From: JALORV01 sp963769745
GTDB taxonomy: Bacteria > Pseudomonadota > Gammaproteobacteria > Burkholderiales > Burkholderiaceae_F
Direction of reading: 5' to 3'
Assembly: GCA_963769745.1 (NCBI GenBank)
Contig: CAVYNB010000017.1
Span: 149,011-213,010, forward strand
Length of the DNA: 64,000 nucleotides
Position numbers and translations under genes: made by a program. Below are positions 7,808 through 17,637 of the stretch, piece after piece (within the stretch, counting starts at the first letter, position 1; every line of letters starts with the position of its first letter). The notes beneath the pieces are model-generated. The model was not told where the DNA came from and made no database searches. It saw only the letters and a program-made list of their open reading frames with translations.

Positions 7808-8413
7808 ATGAAGAACCCGCCCGCTGCCGATCGACCTGAGCCGGCCGATGTCCTGCAGCACCTGTCGTCGCGCTATTCGGTCAGCCCGAAGCATCTCGGT
7901 GCCCCCGCCCCTGGGCGCGCTGAACTGCTCCGCGCCGCCGCACTGGCTCTGCGCGCGCCCGACCACGAGGCGCTACGACCTTATCGGTTCGTGCACATCG
8001 ATGCAGGTCAGCGCACGACGCTGGGCGAGCTGTATGCGCGCGGCGCACAGCGCCGCGGCTGCGACGACGCTGACGTGCAGCGGGCCCGTGAGCGCGCCAC
8101 CAACGGCCCATGCCTGCTGGCATTGATCGGCTGCATCCACGACGGTGAACTCGGCGTGCCGGCGCAGGAACAGTGGCTGTGCATAGGCGCAGCGTTGATG
8201 AATTTCCTGAATGCGCTGCACCTGATGGGATATGGTGCCAAGGTCCTAAGCGGTGCCTCGATCCACGACAGGGATGTGCAGCAGGCTTTCTGTGCGCCGG
8301 GCGAAACCTTGCTCTGCTGGATCGTGACAGGAACACCGACGCGCTCCGCACATTCGCGCTACTCGGATGACGCGGCCTCAATTCTCAGTGACTGGGACGG
8401 CAGCAACCGGTAG
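7808..8413 (+). CDS. Nitroreductase family protein
   Basis: FMN-dependent nitroreductase-fold protein of about 201 residues, similar in layout to the short YdjA-like members. It has the N-terminal SSRYSVSPKHLGAPAPGRAE segment, where the family's phosphate-contacting basic residue sits in SRYSV, and a central GAALMNFLNALHLMGYGAKV helix typical of the dimer core. It uses NAD(P)H to reduce an unknown acceptor. A bidirectional hairpin lies 66 bp after the stop, separating it from the convergent formate dehydrogenase region. Confidence 0.82.
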   Translation: MKNPPAADRPEPADVLQHLSSRYSVSPKHLGAPAPGRAELLRAAALALRAPDHEALRPYRFVHIDAGQRTTLGELYARGAQRRGCDDADVQRARERATNGPCLLALIGCIHDGELGVPAQEQWLCIGAALMNFLNALHLMGYGAKVLSGASIHDRDVQQAFCAPGETLLCWIVTGTPTRSAHSRYSDDAASILSDWDGSNR

Positions 8414-8479
8414 GCCGCCTCATGCGTACGCCAGGCGGCAGGCGTTTCACGTATCAAACCCGAAGTGGCCACTGAAAAC

Positions 8480-8503
8480 AAAAGCGCCCCGCGGGGCGCT
8501 TTT
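8480..8503. terminator. Bidirectional rho-independent terminator
   Basis: Perfect 24-bp palindrome with AAAA at its left edge, GCGCCCC/GGGGCGC in the centre and TTTT at its right edge, so both strands give a GC stem followed by U residues. It sits between the convergent nitroreductase gene (+) and the 124-residue exported protein gene (-), exactly where a shared terminator is expected. Confidence 0.85.
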
Positions 8504-8522
8504 GATTGGACGCGACCGATCG

Positions 8523-8897
8523 CTACTTCTTGGCGGCCGGCGCGGCAGGCTGTGCCGGAGCAGCGGCAGGTTTGGCCGGAGCAGCAGCAGGTTGCGCAGG
8601 GGCAGCGGCCGCCACCGGAGTCGCGGCCGGCGGCACGAACGGACCGGGATTGACGCAGGCCGGCGTTGCCTCCGGCGTATAGACCTTGCCACTCGCCTTC
8701 TGCTGCTGGACATACGCGTCCGCGACCTTGGCCTGCGACATGCACAGCGTATAGGCGTCGACCTTGCCGGCGTGCGCCGCCTTTGCCGCATTCATTGCCG
8801 CCGCCGCCTGCTGTTCAGGCGTGGGTGCCGGCAACTTGGCCAATCCGACCGCGGAAAAAGCCAGCCCGCAAACGGCGATGATGATGTGCTTCAGCAT
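8523..8897 (-). CDS. Exported alanine/proline-rich hypothetical protein
   Basis: 124-residue protein with a Sec-type signal peptide (MLKHIIIAVCGLAFSAVGLA), a short central domain of about 60 residues containing two cysteines (YTLCMSQAKVADAYVQQQKA and ATPACVNPG), and a C-terminal tail of Pro/Ala/Lys repeats. The tail resembles a periplasmic spacer. It is the last gene of the minus-strand formate dehydrogenase cluster, 16 bp after the gamma-subunit gene, so co-transcription is likely. No family function is recognised. Confidence 0.65.
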   Translation of the reverse strand: MLKHIIIAVCGLAFSAVGLAKLPAPTPEQQAAAAMNAAKAAHAGKVDAYTLCMSQAKVADAYVQQQKASGKVYTPEATPACVNPGPFVPPAATPVAAAAPAQPAAAPAKPAAAPAQPAAPAAKK

Positions 8898-8913
8898 GAC
8901 TCCCCCGATGACA

Positions 8914-9975
8914 TTACTTGTCTGCTAGCAGGACCGCGCGGCGGATGGGTTCGGGCACAGCGGCCTCGGACACCATCGGACTCTCAGCCACCTTGCCCGC
9001 CTTCACGTCGTTGTACCAGAGCTCGTGATGATGCTTGGCCCACTCGGCCGTGACGTACCCGTCGCGCATCGCGCGGTAAGCCCCCTTCATGCCGATCGTG
9101 CCGAGGTAGATGTGCACGGCGGCCATGGCAATGGCGAAGTACGCGGCCACCATGTGGATGACGTTGAAGGTCTGCATCGTCGCGCGCGACTGGCCGAAGT
9201 TCGGGAAGTTGAGTACCAGACCCGAGATGATCAGCACCGGGGTGAGACCGACCAGAAGGAGCCAGAAAACCAGCTTCTCCCCGCCGTTGAACTTGCCCGA
9301 GGGGTACTCGTGGCCGGTCAGGTTGCCGACGATCTTGGTGAGCCAGACAAAGTCCTGCTTGTTGAGCCAGTTGTAGGGCAGGTATCGGATGAACATCCAC
9401 ACCACACCGACGATCAGGACCGGCCCGATGAAGTTGTGCACGTTCTTCGCGGCCGCTGCCAGCCAGGAGTAAAGACCGTGTCCGAGGATCGGGAGCAGCA
9501 GTACCTTGCCGAAGGTGAGGATCAGCCCGGTGATGGCCAGGATGACCCAGACGATGGCCATGGTCCAGTGCGCGTACCGATCCGCAGGGCGAAAGCGCTG
9601 GATCATCGACTTCGATCCGGTCTCGCCGACGGCGATCGAGCCGCGCATCGCGTAGAAGCCGCCCAGCGACAGCACGGCCAGTGCAAGTATCAGCCCGCCA
9701 ATCAGAGATACCGGTGCGCGCGCCTGCCTCCAGGTCTCGCCGCGCGACTGGATCAGCACTCCCTGGTCCGGCGCTGCGCCGACCTGAGTGAATCCCGGGT
9801 CGCCATCGCGCACCTCGCGCCAGACCGGGGCATTGTTGTAAGGCTGCGCAATATTTTGCTGTACCTGCTGGCGCGCGGAATCCTGCTGCTGTGGAGTCGC
9901 GGGTTGCGCAGCCGCGGTGGCAGCAAAGGCCAGCACGACAGCCGCCAATCCGGCCCGCCACGTGGTGATCGTCAT
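8914..9975 (-). CDS. Formate dehydrogenase gamma subunit (cytochrome b)
   Basis: Membrane-anchoring cytochrome b subunit that passes electrons from the beta subunit to quinone. At 353 residues it is longer than E. coli FdoI because of an N-terminal exported extension: signal-like MTITTWRAGLAAVVLAFAAT, a Gln-rich periplasmic segment, then an extra hydrophobic segment near residues 92-112. The cytochrome b core follows, with histidines in FRPADRYAHWTMAIVWVILA, HGLYSWLAAAAKNVHNFIGP and VIHMVAAYFAIAMAAVHIYL, the likely haem ligands. It is the distal structural subunit gene, 10 bp after the small lipoprotein gene. Confidence 0.92.
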   Translation of the reverse strand: MTITTWRAGLAAVVLAFAATAAAQPATPQQQDSARQQVQQNIAQPYNNAPVWREVRDGDPGFTQVGAAPDQGVLIQSRGETWRQARAPVSLIGGLILALAVLSLGGFYAMRGSIAVGETGSKSMIQRFRPADRYAHWTMAIVWVILAITGLILTFGKVLLLPILGHGLYSWLAAAAKNVHNFIGPVLIVGVVWMFIRYLPYNWLNKQDFVWLTKIVGNLTGHEYPSGKFNGGEKLVFWLLLVGLTPVLIISGLVLNFPNFGQSRATMQTFNVIHMVAAYFAIAMAAVHIYLGTIGMKGAYRAMRDGYVTAEWAKHHHELWYNDVKAGKVAESPMVSEAAVPEPIRRAVLLADK

Positions 9976-9985
9976 GAGACCGCTC

Positions 9986-10213
9986 CTACTTCATGCGCGT
10001 GTAATCGTTCTGGGCCTGCGCGCGTGCCTGCAGGGCCGCTTCCCATTCCGCCTGCTTGCCCGCGTACTGCGGCGAGTCCCACGGCGCAGCGACCGGCGCG
10101 CCGGAGTACTTGCCCGGCTCGTAGGCGGTCACCTTGTTTTCACCGCAGGCCGACAGTCCAAGAGCCAGTGCGAGCGCGGCCAGCACCGCCGCGGGTCTGG
10201 TGCACTTGCGCAT
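9986..10213 (-). CDS. Small lipoprotein encoded between formate dehydrogenase beta and gamma genes
   Basis: 75-residue predicted lipoprotein. The signal has a lipobox LSAC (LALALGLSACGENK), and the mature part is a short Tyr/Pro/Ala-rich segment ending in QARAQAQNDYTRMK. ATG at 10213 shares a base with the beta-subunit stop (TGATG), and GGAAG lies just upstream, so translation is coupled. Its position between electron-transfer subunits suggests a periplasmic assembly or stability factor; that is inference from context only. Confidence 0.75.
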   Translation of the reverse strand: MRKCTRPAAVLAALALALGLSACGENKVTAYEPGKYSGAPVAAPWDSPQYAGKQAEWEAALQARAQAQNDYTRMK

Positions 10214-10839
10214 CACTTCTTCCCTTCCGTCGCCGCCGGAGCCGCCCCACCCTTGGGCGGTCCGTACGCCGTCGCCCAACCGATGACTTCGGAGCCCTTG
10301 CCACGCACCGTCACGCGCTCGCGGAAGATATTGGCGATGACCTCGCCATCACCGGCGAGCAGCGCTTTGGTGGAGCACATCTCGGCGCACAGCGGCAGCT
10401 TGCCCTCGGCAATGCGGTTCTGGCCGTACTTGTTGTATTGAACTTCTTCACTGCCCTTGCCGGGTCCACCCTGGCAGAAGGTGCACTTGTCCATCTTGCC
10501 GCGCGCACCAAAGGCACCCGCCTGCGGAAACTGCGGCGCACCGAAGGGGCAGGCATACAGGCAGTAACCGCAACCGATGCACTGGTCCTTGTCGTGCAGC
10601 ACGACGCCGTCTTCGCTGCGGACAAAGCAGTCGACCGGGCATACCGCCATGCACGGCGCATCGGAGCAGTGCATGCAGGCGACCGAGACCGAGCGCTCTC
10701 CAGGTACACCGTCGTTGAGAGTAACGACGCGCCGGCGGTTCACACCCCAGGGCACTTCGTTCGCGTTCTTGCAGGCCGTGACACAGCCGTTGCATTCGAT
10801 GCAGCGGTTGGCATCACAGATGAACTTCATGCGGGCCAT
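10213..10839 (-). CDS. Formate dehydrogenase beta subunit (four [4Fe-4S] ferredoxin)
   Basis: Iron-sulfur electron-transfer subunit of 208 residues. It carries four cysteine groups for four [4Fe-4S] clusters: CIECNGCVTAC near the N-terminus, CMHCSDAPCMAVCP, CIGCGYCLYACP, and a split group CTFC...CAEMC. ATG at 10839 (MARMKFICDANRC) is preferred over an upstream in-frame ATG because AAGGAG lies eight bases before it. There is no C-terminal membrane anchor, so it resembles the shorter beta subunits rather than E. coli FdoH. It carries electrons from the alpha-subunit cluster to cytochrome b. Confidence 0.95.
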   Translation of the reverse strand: MARMKFICDANRCIECNGCVTACKNANEVPWGVNRRRVVTLNDGVPGERSVSVACMHCSDAPCMAVCPVDCFVRSEDGVVLHDKDQCIGCGYCLYACPFGAPQFPQAGAFGARGKMDKCTFCQGGPGKGSEEVQYNKYGQNRIAEGKLPLCAEMCSTKALLAGDGEVIANIFRERVTVRGKGSEVIGWATAYGPPKGGAAPAATEGKK

Positions 10840-10871
10840 CGTGAGTCTCCTTGTTTCGTTCTCGAGGCCTC

Positions 10872-13835
10872 TCAGGCCAGCTTGGCAACCTGACAAAGGG
10901 TCGTCTTCGTGCCTTCCTGCATGTTCGTCACCGAGTCGTAGCCGTAGGTCGTGCTGGTGTTGATCGCTTCGCCACGGACGATCGGCGCTGCTCCGGCCGG
11001 ATAGCTGTCAATCAGATCCTTGCCTTGCCACCATCCTGCAAAGTGGAATGGCACGAACACGGTGTCCGGTCCGACGCGTTCGGTCACGAGAGCCATGACC
11101 TTGAGCTTCGCGCCGGTCGGTGTGTTCACCCAGACCCACTCGCCGTTGCGGATGCCGCGGTCGTTGGCCGCTTTCGGATTGATCTCGACGAAGGCGTTCT
11201 GTTGCAGTTCGGCGAGCCAGGGGTTCGAACGCGTCTCGTCGCCTCCACCTTCGTATTCCGTCAGGCGGCCCGAGGTCATCACGAGCGGGAACTTCTCGTA
11301 GACCTTGTCGGCCATGTTCTTGTCCTGAACGGTCTTGTAGAGCGTCGGCACGCGCCAGAAGTCCTTGCGATCGGCGTGTGTCGGGTACTTGGCGACCAGA
11401 TCGGGACGATTGCTGAACAGCGGCTCGCGATGCAGCGGGACGGGATCCGGGAAATTCCACACCACGGCACGCGCCTTGGCATTGCCGAACGGATGGCACT
11501 GGTGCTTGGTCATCACCACGCGAATGATCCCGCCCGAAAGATCCGTCTTCCAGTTCTTGCCCTCGGCCGCCTTCTTCTCGTCCTCGGTCAGTTCGTTCCA
11601 CCACCCGAGCTTCTTCAGGAACACGTGATCGAACTCGGGGTAGCCCGTGGTGATCTCGGCGCCCTTCGAATGCGAGCCCGCTTCGGCCAGCAGGTTGACG
11701 CCGTCGCGCTCGACGCCAAAGTTCGCACGGAAGTTGCCACCACCGTCCATCACCGACTTCGAGGTGTCGTACAGGTTGGACGTGCCCGGGTGCTTCATTT
11801 CAGGCGTGCCGTAACACGGCCACGGCAGACCGAAGTAATCGCCGTCGCACGGTCCGCCCTTGGCACGCAGCGTTCTTCACGTCGAAGGTGCCCATGTGCT
11901 TCATGTGCAGCTTCAGCCGTTCCGGGCTCTGCCCGGTGTAACCGATGGTCCAAGTGCCCTTATTGATCTCGTTACCGAGGATGTCCTCGATCACCGGCTC
12001 TTCCCAGCCGCCGGCACCCGGGATGGTGCGGATGTTCTGCTTGCCGTCCCGCTTGCCCAGCAGCTGGTCGCCGAAGCCCCACTTCTGCGCGAAGCGCAGC
12101 ATGATCGCGTGGTCCGTCCGCGATTCGAACAGGGGCTCGATGACCTTCTCGCGCCACTGCAGCGAACGGCCTGAGGCCGTGACGGACCCGTCGTCTCGAA
12201 CTGCGTGCACGCGGGCAGCAGGTAGACGGCGCGGTTCGGATTGAGCTTGCCGCCTTCACCGGCCGGCATCGCCGCCATGGCGGCGGTCGCCGACGGATAC
12301 GGGTCGACCACGACGAGCAGATCGAGCGCGTCCATGGCCTTCTTCATTTCCAGCCCGCGCGTCTGCGAGTTGGGCGCATGGCCCCAATAGAACACGGCGC
12401 GCAGGTTCGGCCCCTGGCCGATCGAATCGTTGGGCTCGAGCACGGCATCGATCCAGCGGCTGACCGTCGTGCCGGGCTTGGTCATCATCGCATCGGACGC
12501 GAAGCGCTTCTTCAGCCAGTCCAGATCGACGTTCCAGACCTTGGCCCAGTGCGCCCAGGAACCCGGCACGATGCCGTAGTAGCCAGGCAGGGAATCGGGA
12601 TTCGGGCCGACATCGGTCGCGCCCTGGACGTTGTCGTGGCCGCGGAAGATGTTGGTGCCGCCACCGGAGACGCCGACGTTCCCGAGAACGAGTTGCAGCA
12701 GGCACGAGGCGCGCACGATGGCGTTGCCTGTCGTGTGCTGGGTCTGCCCCATGCACCAGACGATCGTGCTGGGCCGGTTCTTGGCCATCGTTTCTGCGGC
12801 CAGCAGCACCTGGTCTTCGGGCACTCCGCAGGCTTCGGTCACCTTGTCGGGAGTCCACTTCATGGCCTCCTCTTTGACCTTGTCGATGCCATACACGCGA
12901 GCCGCCAGGTACGCCTTGTCCTCCCAGCCGTTCTTGAAGATGTGATACATCATCCCGTACAGGTACGGGATATCTCCGCCCGAGCGCAGGCGGATGTAGT
13001 GATCGGCCTTCGCCGCCGTACGCGTGAAGCGCGGATCGACGACGATCATCTTGGCCCCGTTCTCCTTCGCGTGCAGCGAGAACAGCATCGACACCGGGTG
13101 CGCCTCGGCCGCGTTCGACCCGATGTACATGATGGCCTTCGTGTTCATCATGTCGTTGTACGAGTTCGTCATCGCACCGTAACCCCACGTGTTCGCCACA
13201 CCGGCGACCGTCGTGGAGTGGCAGATGCGCGCCTGGTGGTCACAGTTGTTGGTGCCCCAGAGCGAAACGAACTTGCGCATCAGGTACGCCTGCTCGTTGT
13301 TGTGCTTCGATGAACCGATGAAGTAAGCCGCGTCGGGACCCGACTCCTCTCGAATCTTCGACATCTTCGCGGTGATCTCGTCGATCGCCTGGTCCCAGCT
13401 GATCTTCTGGTACTTGCCGTCGACCAGCTTCATCGGGTACTTCAGACGGTGCGAGTGCTCGGTCATGCCGTGCTCACGCACCGAGGCGCCCTTGGCGCAG
13501 TGCGCACCGAGGTTCAGCGGCGAATCGAACACCGGCTCCTGGCCCACCCACACGCCATTTTTCACGACCGCGTCGACCGAGCAGCCGACGGAGCAGTGCG
13601 TGCATACGGTGCGCTTGACCTGCACGCCCGAAGCTGCCGGCGCAGCTTTCGTCTGCGCCTCGGCCTTGCCGATCGCACCGTACGGAAGCTGTGACGCAAA
13701 CGCCGCCGCACCCGCAGTCACGCCGGAGCGCTTCAGGAAAGTGCGTCGATCGATCGTCCGGCCGTGCATGCCGGAAACGGCACGCGCAAGGCGGCCCTGG
13801 GCCGTCGCGGCCCCCGCGGATTTCTTCGTGAGCAT
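10872..13835 (-). CDS. Formate dehydrogenase alpha subunit (molybdo/tungsto-bis-MGD), two frameshifts
   Basis: Catalytic subunit oxidising formate to CO2. The N-terminus has a twin-arginine signal (RRTFLK, Arg30-Arg31), so the folded enzyme is exported. One [4Fe-4S] cluster is bound by Cys78, Cys81, Cys85 and Cys113. Cys205 in CDHQARICHSTTVAG occupies the selenocysteine position of E. coli FdnG/FdoG, so this is a Cys-type enzyme. Total length 987 codons. The frame slips by one missing base near 12188-12196 (after TQFET) and is restored by one extra base near 11873 (after FDVKN). Between them the correct protein reads on in the alternative frame (GSVTASGRSLQWREKVIEPL), which points to sequence error. 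Confidence 0.92.
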
Positions 13836-13850
13836 CGGGGAGTCTCCCGT

Positions 13851-14051
13851 CTAGACCTGGGTGGTGCGGTAGTAGTGCCGGATGTGCGCCGTTTCGCGAT
13901 AGCCGAGTTGCTTCGAGTCATCGGCAACTGCGATATCGCTGAGTATCTTGCGCTCGCCGACGAGAGTCGTCGCCACGGCTGCTGCCGCGGTTGCGCCGCC
14001 GATCGCGACTGCCTTGAAGAAGCCGCGACGGCTCGGTTGTACGTTATTCAT
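13851..14051 (-). CDS. Formate dehydrogenase region TAT-target small protein
   Basis: 66-residue protein with an intact twin-arginine signal (SRRGFFKAV) and a hydrophobic stretch rich in Ala/Gly/Thr, followed by a short mature part ending in GYRETAHIRHYYRTTQV. It matches the small 'formate dehydrogenase region TAT target' family commonly encoded just before the alpha subunit. The gene is 15 bp upstream of the alpha-subunit start. An AGGA ribosome-binding site lies eight bases before ATG at 14051. Its job, probably accessory to export or maturation, is not established. Confidence 0.85.
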   Translation of the reverse strand: MNNVQPSRRGFFKAVAIGGATAAAAVATTLVGERKILSDIAVADDSKQLGYRETAHIRHYYRTTQV

Positions 14052-14136
14052 ATGTTTATTCCTTCATACCCCTTGGCTCCCGGATCATCGCTCCTGTGCC
14101 GACGGTCCGTCAACGCTCAGGTTCCCTAAGTGATTC

Positions 14137-14751
14137 CTAGCCCATCTCGAATTGAGCTAGATCAGACACCATGAAGGCATCGAGGGTACGAACCGCCGCC
14201 TTGTAGAAGGCGCTGAGGTCGGCCTTGTGCGCCGCATCACAAAACTCGCGGTACACCGGCTGCAGGTAGCGGACAAAAAACTCCCGCTGGCGCTGCAGGG
14301 ACTTCTCATCGGATCCGGCGGCGACGAGATGTCGCATGACTTCCAGCACCGCGGTGAGGTTGTCTTCCGGCTCGGCCGAAACGGCAGTGCGCGCCAGTCC
14401 CAATTGAACCAGCGTGTCGCGCAGCTCGACCAGTACGGCCTCCTTGTGCAGGCCCGGATGGTAATGCGAGAGATAGGTGCTGACGGGAGCCTTGCCCACC
14501 CCGATGAACGTTTCGTCGAACTCCAGCGTTGCATCCCGCGCCGACGTATGCGCCGCCGCAGCGGCCAGGTCGTTCCACGCTTGCGCCAGTTCGCCATCGC
14601 CCTCGACGCTCCCGGCCGACTGCGCCAGCGCGCGCAGCAGGTCTTCGTCCGGTCCCGCAGCGAACAGTCGCGCCAGCAGTGCATACAGCTGCATGCGTCC
14701 TTCGTCCTCGGGCTCCAGGACGACACTCATCGTTGCGTTGGTCGCGCTCAT
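14137..14751 (-). CDS. TorD/DmsD-family cytoplasmic chaperone for the molybdoenzyme
   Basis: 204-residue all-helical protein of the TorD family, which binds the twin-arginine signal of a molybdoenzyme and holds it back until the cofactor is inserted. Family-like segments are YALLARLFAAGPDEDLLRAL near the N-terminus, FDETFIGVGKAPVSTYLSHY with the conserved region before the hinge, and EFFVRYLQPVYREFCDAAHK. ATG at 14751 overlaps the stop of the multi-ferredoxin gene (ATGA), so the two are coupled. Its client is very likely the alpha subunit encoded downstream. Confidence 0.9.
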   Translation of the reverse strand: MSATNATMSVVLEPEDEGRMQLYALLARLFAAGPDEDLLRALAQSAGSVEGDGELAQAWNDLAAAAAHTSARDATLEFDETFIGVGKAPVSTYLSHYHPGLHKEAVLVELRDTLVQLGLARTAVSAEPEDNLTAVLEVMRHLVAAGSDEKSLQRQREFFVRYLQPVYREFCDAAHKADLSAFYKAAVRTLDAFMVSDLAQFEMG

Positions 14752-16827
14752 CGCTTGACGTCGAAGATCGAGATTTCGTTCTTCGCTTCCATCATGTCGA
14801 TCACGCGGCAGTCGGCGCACATCTGGATGCGCCGCAGCGCTGCACCGGAGAACATCGAATGTGTGCTGAGACGGCTGGTCATCACGTCGATTATCTGCCG
14901 CGTACCGAACGGCGTTCCGCAGCGAACGCAATGGAACGGCTCGGCTTCGTTCAGCGTGACGGGCTGGCGGGCCGCGGGGGTCACCAGGAGGCGCGGCACC
15001 AGGGAAATGGCCTGTTCGGGGCAGGTCGTCTCGCACAGTCCGCACTGAACGCAGTTGCGCTCGATGAAGCGCAATTTCGGTGCGTCCTCCGCATCCTGCA
15101 GTGCGAAACTCGGGCAGGCGCTGATGCAGGACTTGCACAGCGTGCAACGGGACGCGTCGACGACGAGCGTGCCAAACGGCGAGCCAGCGGGCAAGGCGAT
15201 CTCGTCCGGCGGCGCCGACGCCTGTTGCACGAGGTGATGGATGGCGAAGTCGAGCGTCTCGCGCTTGCGGTTGGACAAGTTGAACGTCGCGGGCTCAGCG
15301 ACGGTCACCGCGGGCTGCGATGACCAGAGCGCAGCCTGCAGCGCGGCGGCTTCCGCGGCACGCAAGATCTGCCAGTGCGTGCCGCCGTAGCCGAGGCCAT
15401 TGAGGATCTCGTTGGCGATGCGCGCCTGCTGATCCAGCAGAGCACCGTGTTCATCGACACCGGTGTCGTCGAGCAACGAGACCACCTGACTCGCCCCCAG
15501 GGCGATGGCACCGAGCACGACGTCGATGCCGATCGTCGCCACGCCGTGCACCTCGATCGGCAGCACGCGCGCCGGCAGCCCCTTGCCCACCCGCGCCAGT
15601 CGCGCGATCAGTTCACGACCGCTCGTGGCATTGTGGAAGAGCAGCGCGGCGTCCTTGCCACCCGCCCCCCGGTACACCGACAGGAGCTTGCGCAGGCGCG
15701 TGCCGATGTCGGCCACGGCGGGGAAGGCAAAGTGCAACGCGCCGGTCGGACACGTGGTCGCACAATCGCCGCAACCCATGCACAGGAACGGGTGCGCAAA
15801 GATCTTGTCGCCCAGGGAGCGGACGGCGTCGGTCGCGCAGACGTCGAGGCAACGCGTGCAGCCGGTCTTTGTATTGCGGCTGTGCGCGCAGAGCTTTTCG
15901 TCATATTGCACATAGCGCGGCTTTTCGAATTCGCCCACCATCTGCACGAGCCGCATCGCGGCCTGCGATTGCTCCAGCGGGTCGGCGCCCGGCGCCTGGT
16001 AGCCGAACGGCTTCTCGGGCATTTTCAGCAACGGCTGCGCAGACAGGTCGAACACCAGATCGAACGACTCGGTGCGAGTCGACGCTGCGCGGCCAAAATC
16101 GATCGCACCGATCGATCCACAGGCCTTCACACAGGCACGGTGCGATTTGCATCGCGTGAGATCAACCTGATAGGTGAAGTCGATCGCCTGCTCCGGGCAG
16201 GCCTTGATGCAGGCATTGCAGCGGGTGCAGGTCTCCAGATCGATCGGGTTGACCGGCTCCCACTGAACTTCGAACTTGCCCAGATACCCCTGCACTGAAC
16301 GCGGCATCCCCGACCACACCGGGTAGCGACGGGTTGCCGGCAGTTCTGCGCCGTGCGCCGTCGTGATCAGGACGCTGACCGACAGGCTCTCGGCGAGTTG
16401 CTCGGCCCACGCGATGGCCGCCTCGGCCGGACCGATGATCAGCACCTCGCCCTTGGACGCAGTACGAGGAAACCGCGACCGGCTGCGGCTCGGGCAGATC
16501 CGCCAGCGCGAGCAGGGCGGCGATCTTCGCGGTCGCGGCAGCGCCTTCGGCCGACCATCCCGCCGCCTCGCGGATATTGACGAACTTCAGTTCAGTCGAT
16601 GCCCCCGCACTTTCGGCCAGTTCCGAAAAGAGCGCGGCCTCCTGCGTGCACGCAACCGTGCAGGAAGAGCCTTCCATAGCCGAAGTGAAGCCGTCGACTT
16701 CCTTGCGGCACAGCTCGGTGTAGATCGGAATCGCGTCGCGCCCGAGCGCGCGCCCAAGCGCCGCCCCGTCGAGCGACATGGTGCGATTGCAGTTGCAGAC
16801 TTTCAGCGTGTTGCCAGGGGTAGCCAT
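14748..16827 (-). CDS. Multi-[4Fe-4S] ferredoxin-type protein of formate dehydrogenase locus, frameshifted
   Basis: About 692 residues if one extra base near 16455 is removed. The N-terminal part (MATPGNTLKVCNCNRTMSLD through LADLPEPQPV) reads in one frame and the rest (LIIGPAEAAIAWAEQLAESL onward) in the next. The second part carries several ferredoxin-type clusters: CTRCNACIKACPEQ, CTRCLDVC, CMGCGDCATTCP, CTLCKSCISACP and CVQCGLCETTCP, plus CxxC pairs near the C-terminus (CVRCG, CADC). No membrane helix or signal is seen, so it is a cytoplasmic electron-transfer protein. Position ahead of torD and the fdh genes suggests redox coupling or cofactor delivery. Confidence 0.88.
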
Positions 16828-16833
16828 GCGGGC

Positions 16834-17565
16834 TCAGGTGGGAGAGGAGTCGGGTGCCGCGGTCTTGCCCGGCGGGATGGCCGTCGATGACGACATGTCA
16901 AAAACATTGTCCGGAGCCGCCGCCGATGCTGCCTGCGCGGGCGACGTGTCCGCGGGCACTTCGCCAGGCGCCGCTGTCGGCGCCGATGTCGATTCGACGT
17001 TCGGGTCTTCGACGGCGTCAGGACTCACTGCGTGATCTTGTTCTGCGCCGGCGGCCGCCGCGAGTGACTTCGATTCATCGTCCACCGCGGCCGCTGCTGC
17101 TTCGGCTGCTTCCACCTCAGCAAGTTCCGAACCGTGCAGGAAAGCGCGCGCGCTTGGCAGTCGCATGCGCAGCGCGGCCGGCAGCGGCTCGAACTGCGTG
17201 TAGTCGTCTACATACACATCCAGCATGTCCATCTGGTTGAAGTGCGGGTCGGCGAACAGTTTCGTCAGTGCCGCCCGGCGCAGGTCTTCACCGACGGGCT
17301 GCTGGAAGAACGCCGTGTAGTCCGAACGCAAACCCTCGAGCGACTCGATCGGCGGCAGCTCCACCTCGCCTGTATCACCGCCTTCTACTTCGAGTGCAGG
17401 TGCCGGAACAGGCTCGCCTCCCACGACTCCCTTGCTGCCGACCTGCGCCGGCAAAGCATCGGCAACCGGAGGTGCAGCGTCTTCAGCTGACGGCTCCGCC
17501 TCACGATCGACCGCGCGCTTTCGCCGCGACCAGCGGGCCAGGAACGATTCCGGTTCAGAGCTCAT
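16834..17565 (-). CDS. DUF3306 domain-containing protein
   Basis: 243-residue cytoplasmic protein. The N-terminus FLARWSRRKRA and the core LPPIESLEGLRSDYTAFFQQ, FADPHFNQMDMLDVYVDDYT and LPAALRMRLPSARAFL match DUF3306, a family almost always found beside formate dehydrogenase genes. The rest is acidic, Ala/Pro-rich and probably disordered. It ends 7 bp before the multi-ferredoxin gene and follows the DUF3305 gene. The biochemical function is unknown; the locus suggests maturation of the enzyme. Confidence 0.88.
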   Translation of the reverse strand: MSSEPESFLARWSRRKRAVDREAEPSAEDAAPPVADALPAQVGSKGVVGGEPVPAPALEVEGGDTGEVELPPIESLEGLRSDYTAFFQQPVGEDLRRAALTKLFADPHFNQMDMLDVYVDDYTQFEPLPAALRMRLPSARAFLHGSELAEVEAAEAAAAAVDDESKSLAAAAGAEQDHAVSPDAVEDPNVESTSAPTAAPGEVPADTSPAQAASAAAPDNVFDMSSSTAIPPGKTAAPDSSPT

Positions 17566-17637
17566 TCATGCAACCCACGACACGCGCTGCGCACATCGGC
17601 TTACGGACGCGGGGCAGCCTCGAGGATTCATCGGTTG

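Noticed and set aside
9025..10893. Antisense open frame of 622 codons over the formate dehydrogenase genes
   Set aside because: The opposite strand encodes clear gamma, lipoprotein and beta subunits; the frame has no motif or start signal.
10872..12210. Separate short genes for the C-terminal pieces of the alpha subunit
   Set aside because: The pieces join into one normal alpha subunit after two single-base corrections.
13000..13300. Selenocysteine codon in the formate dehydrogenase alpha subunit
   Set aside because: The active-site position is encoded as cysteine (ARICHS), with no in-frame TGA there.
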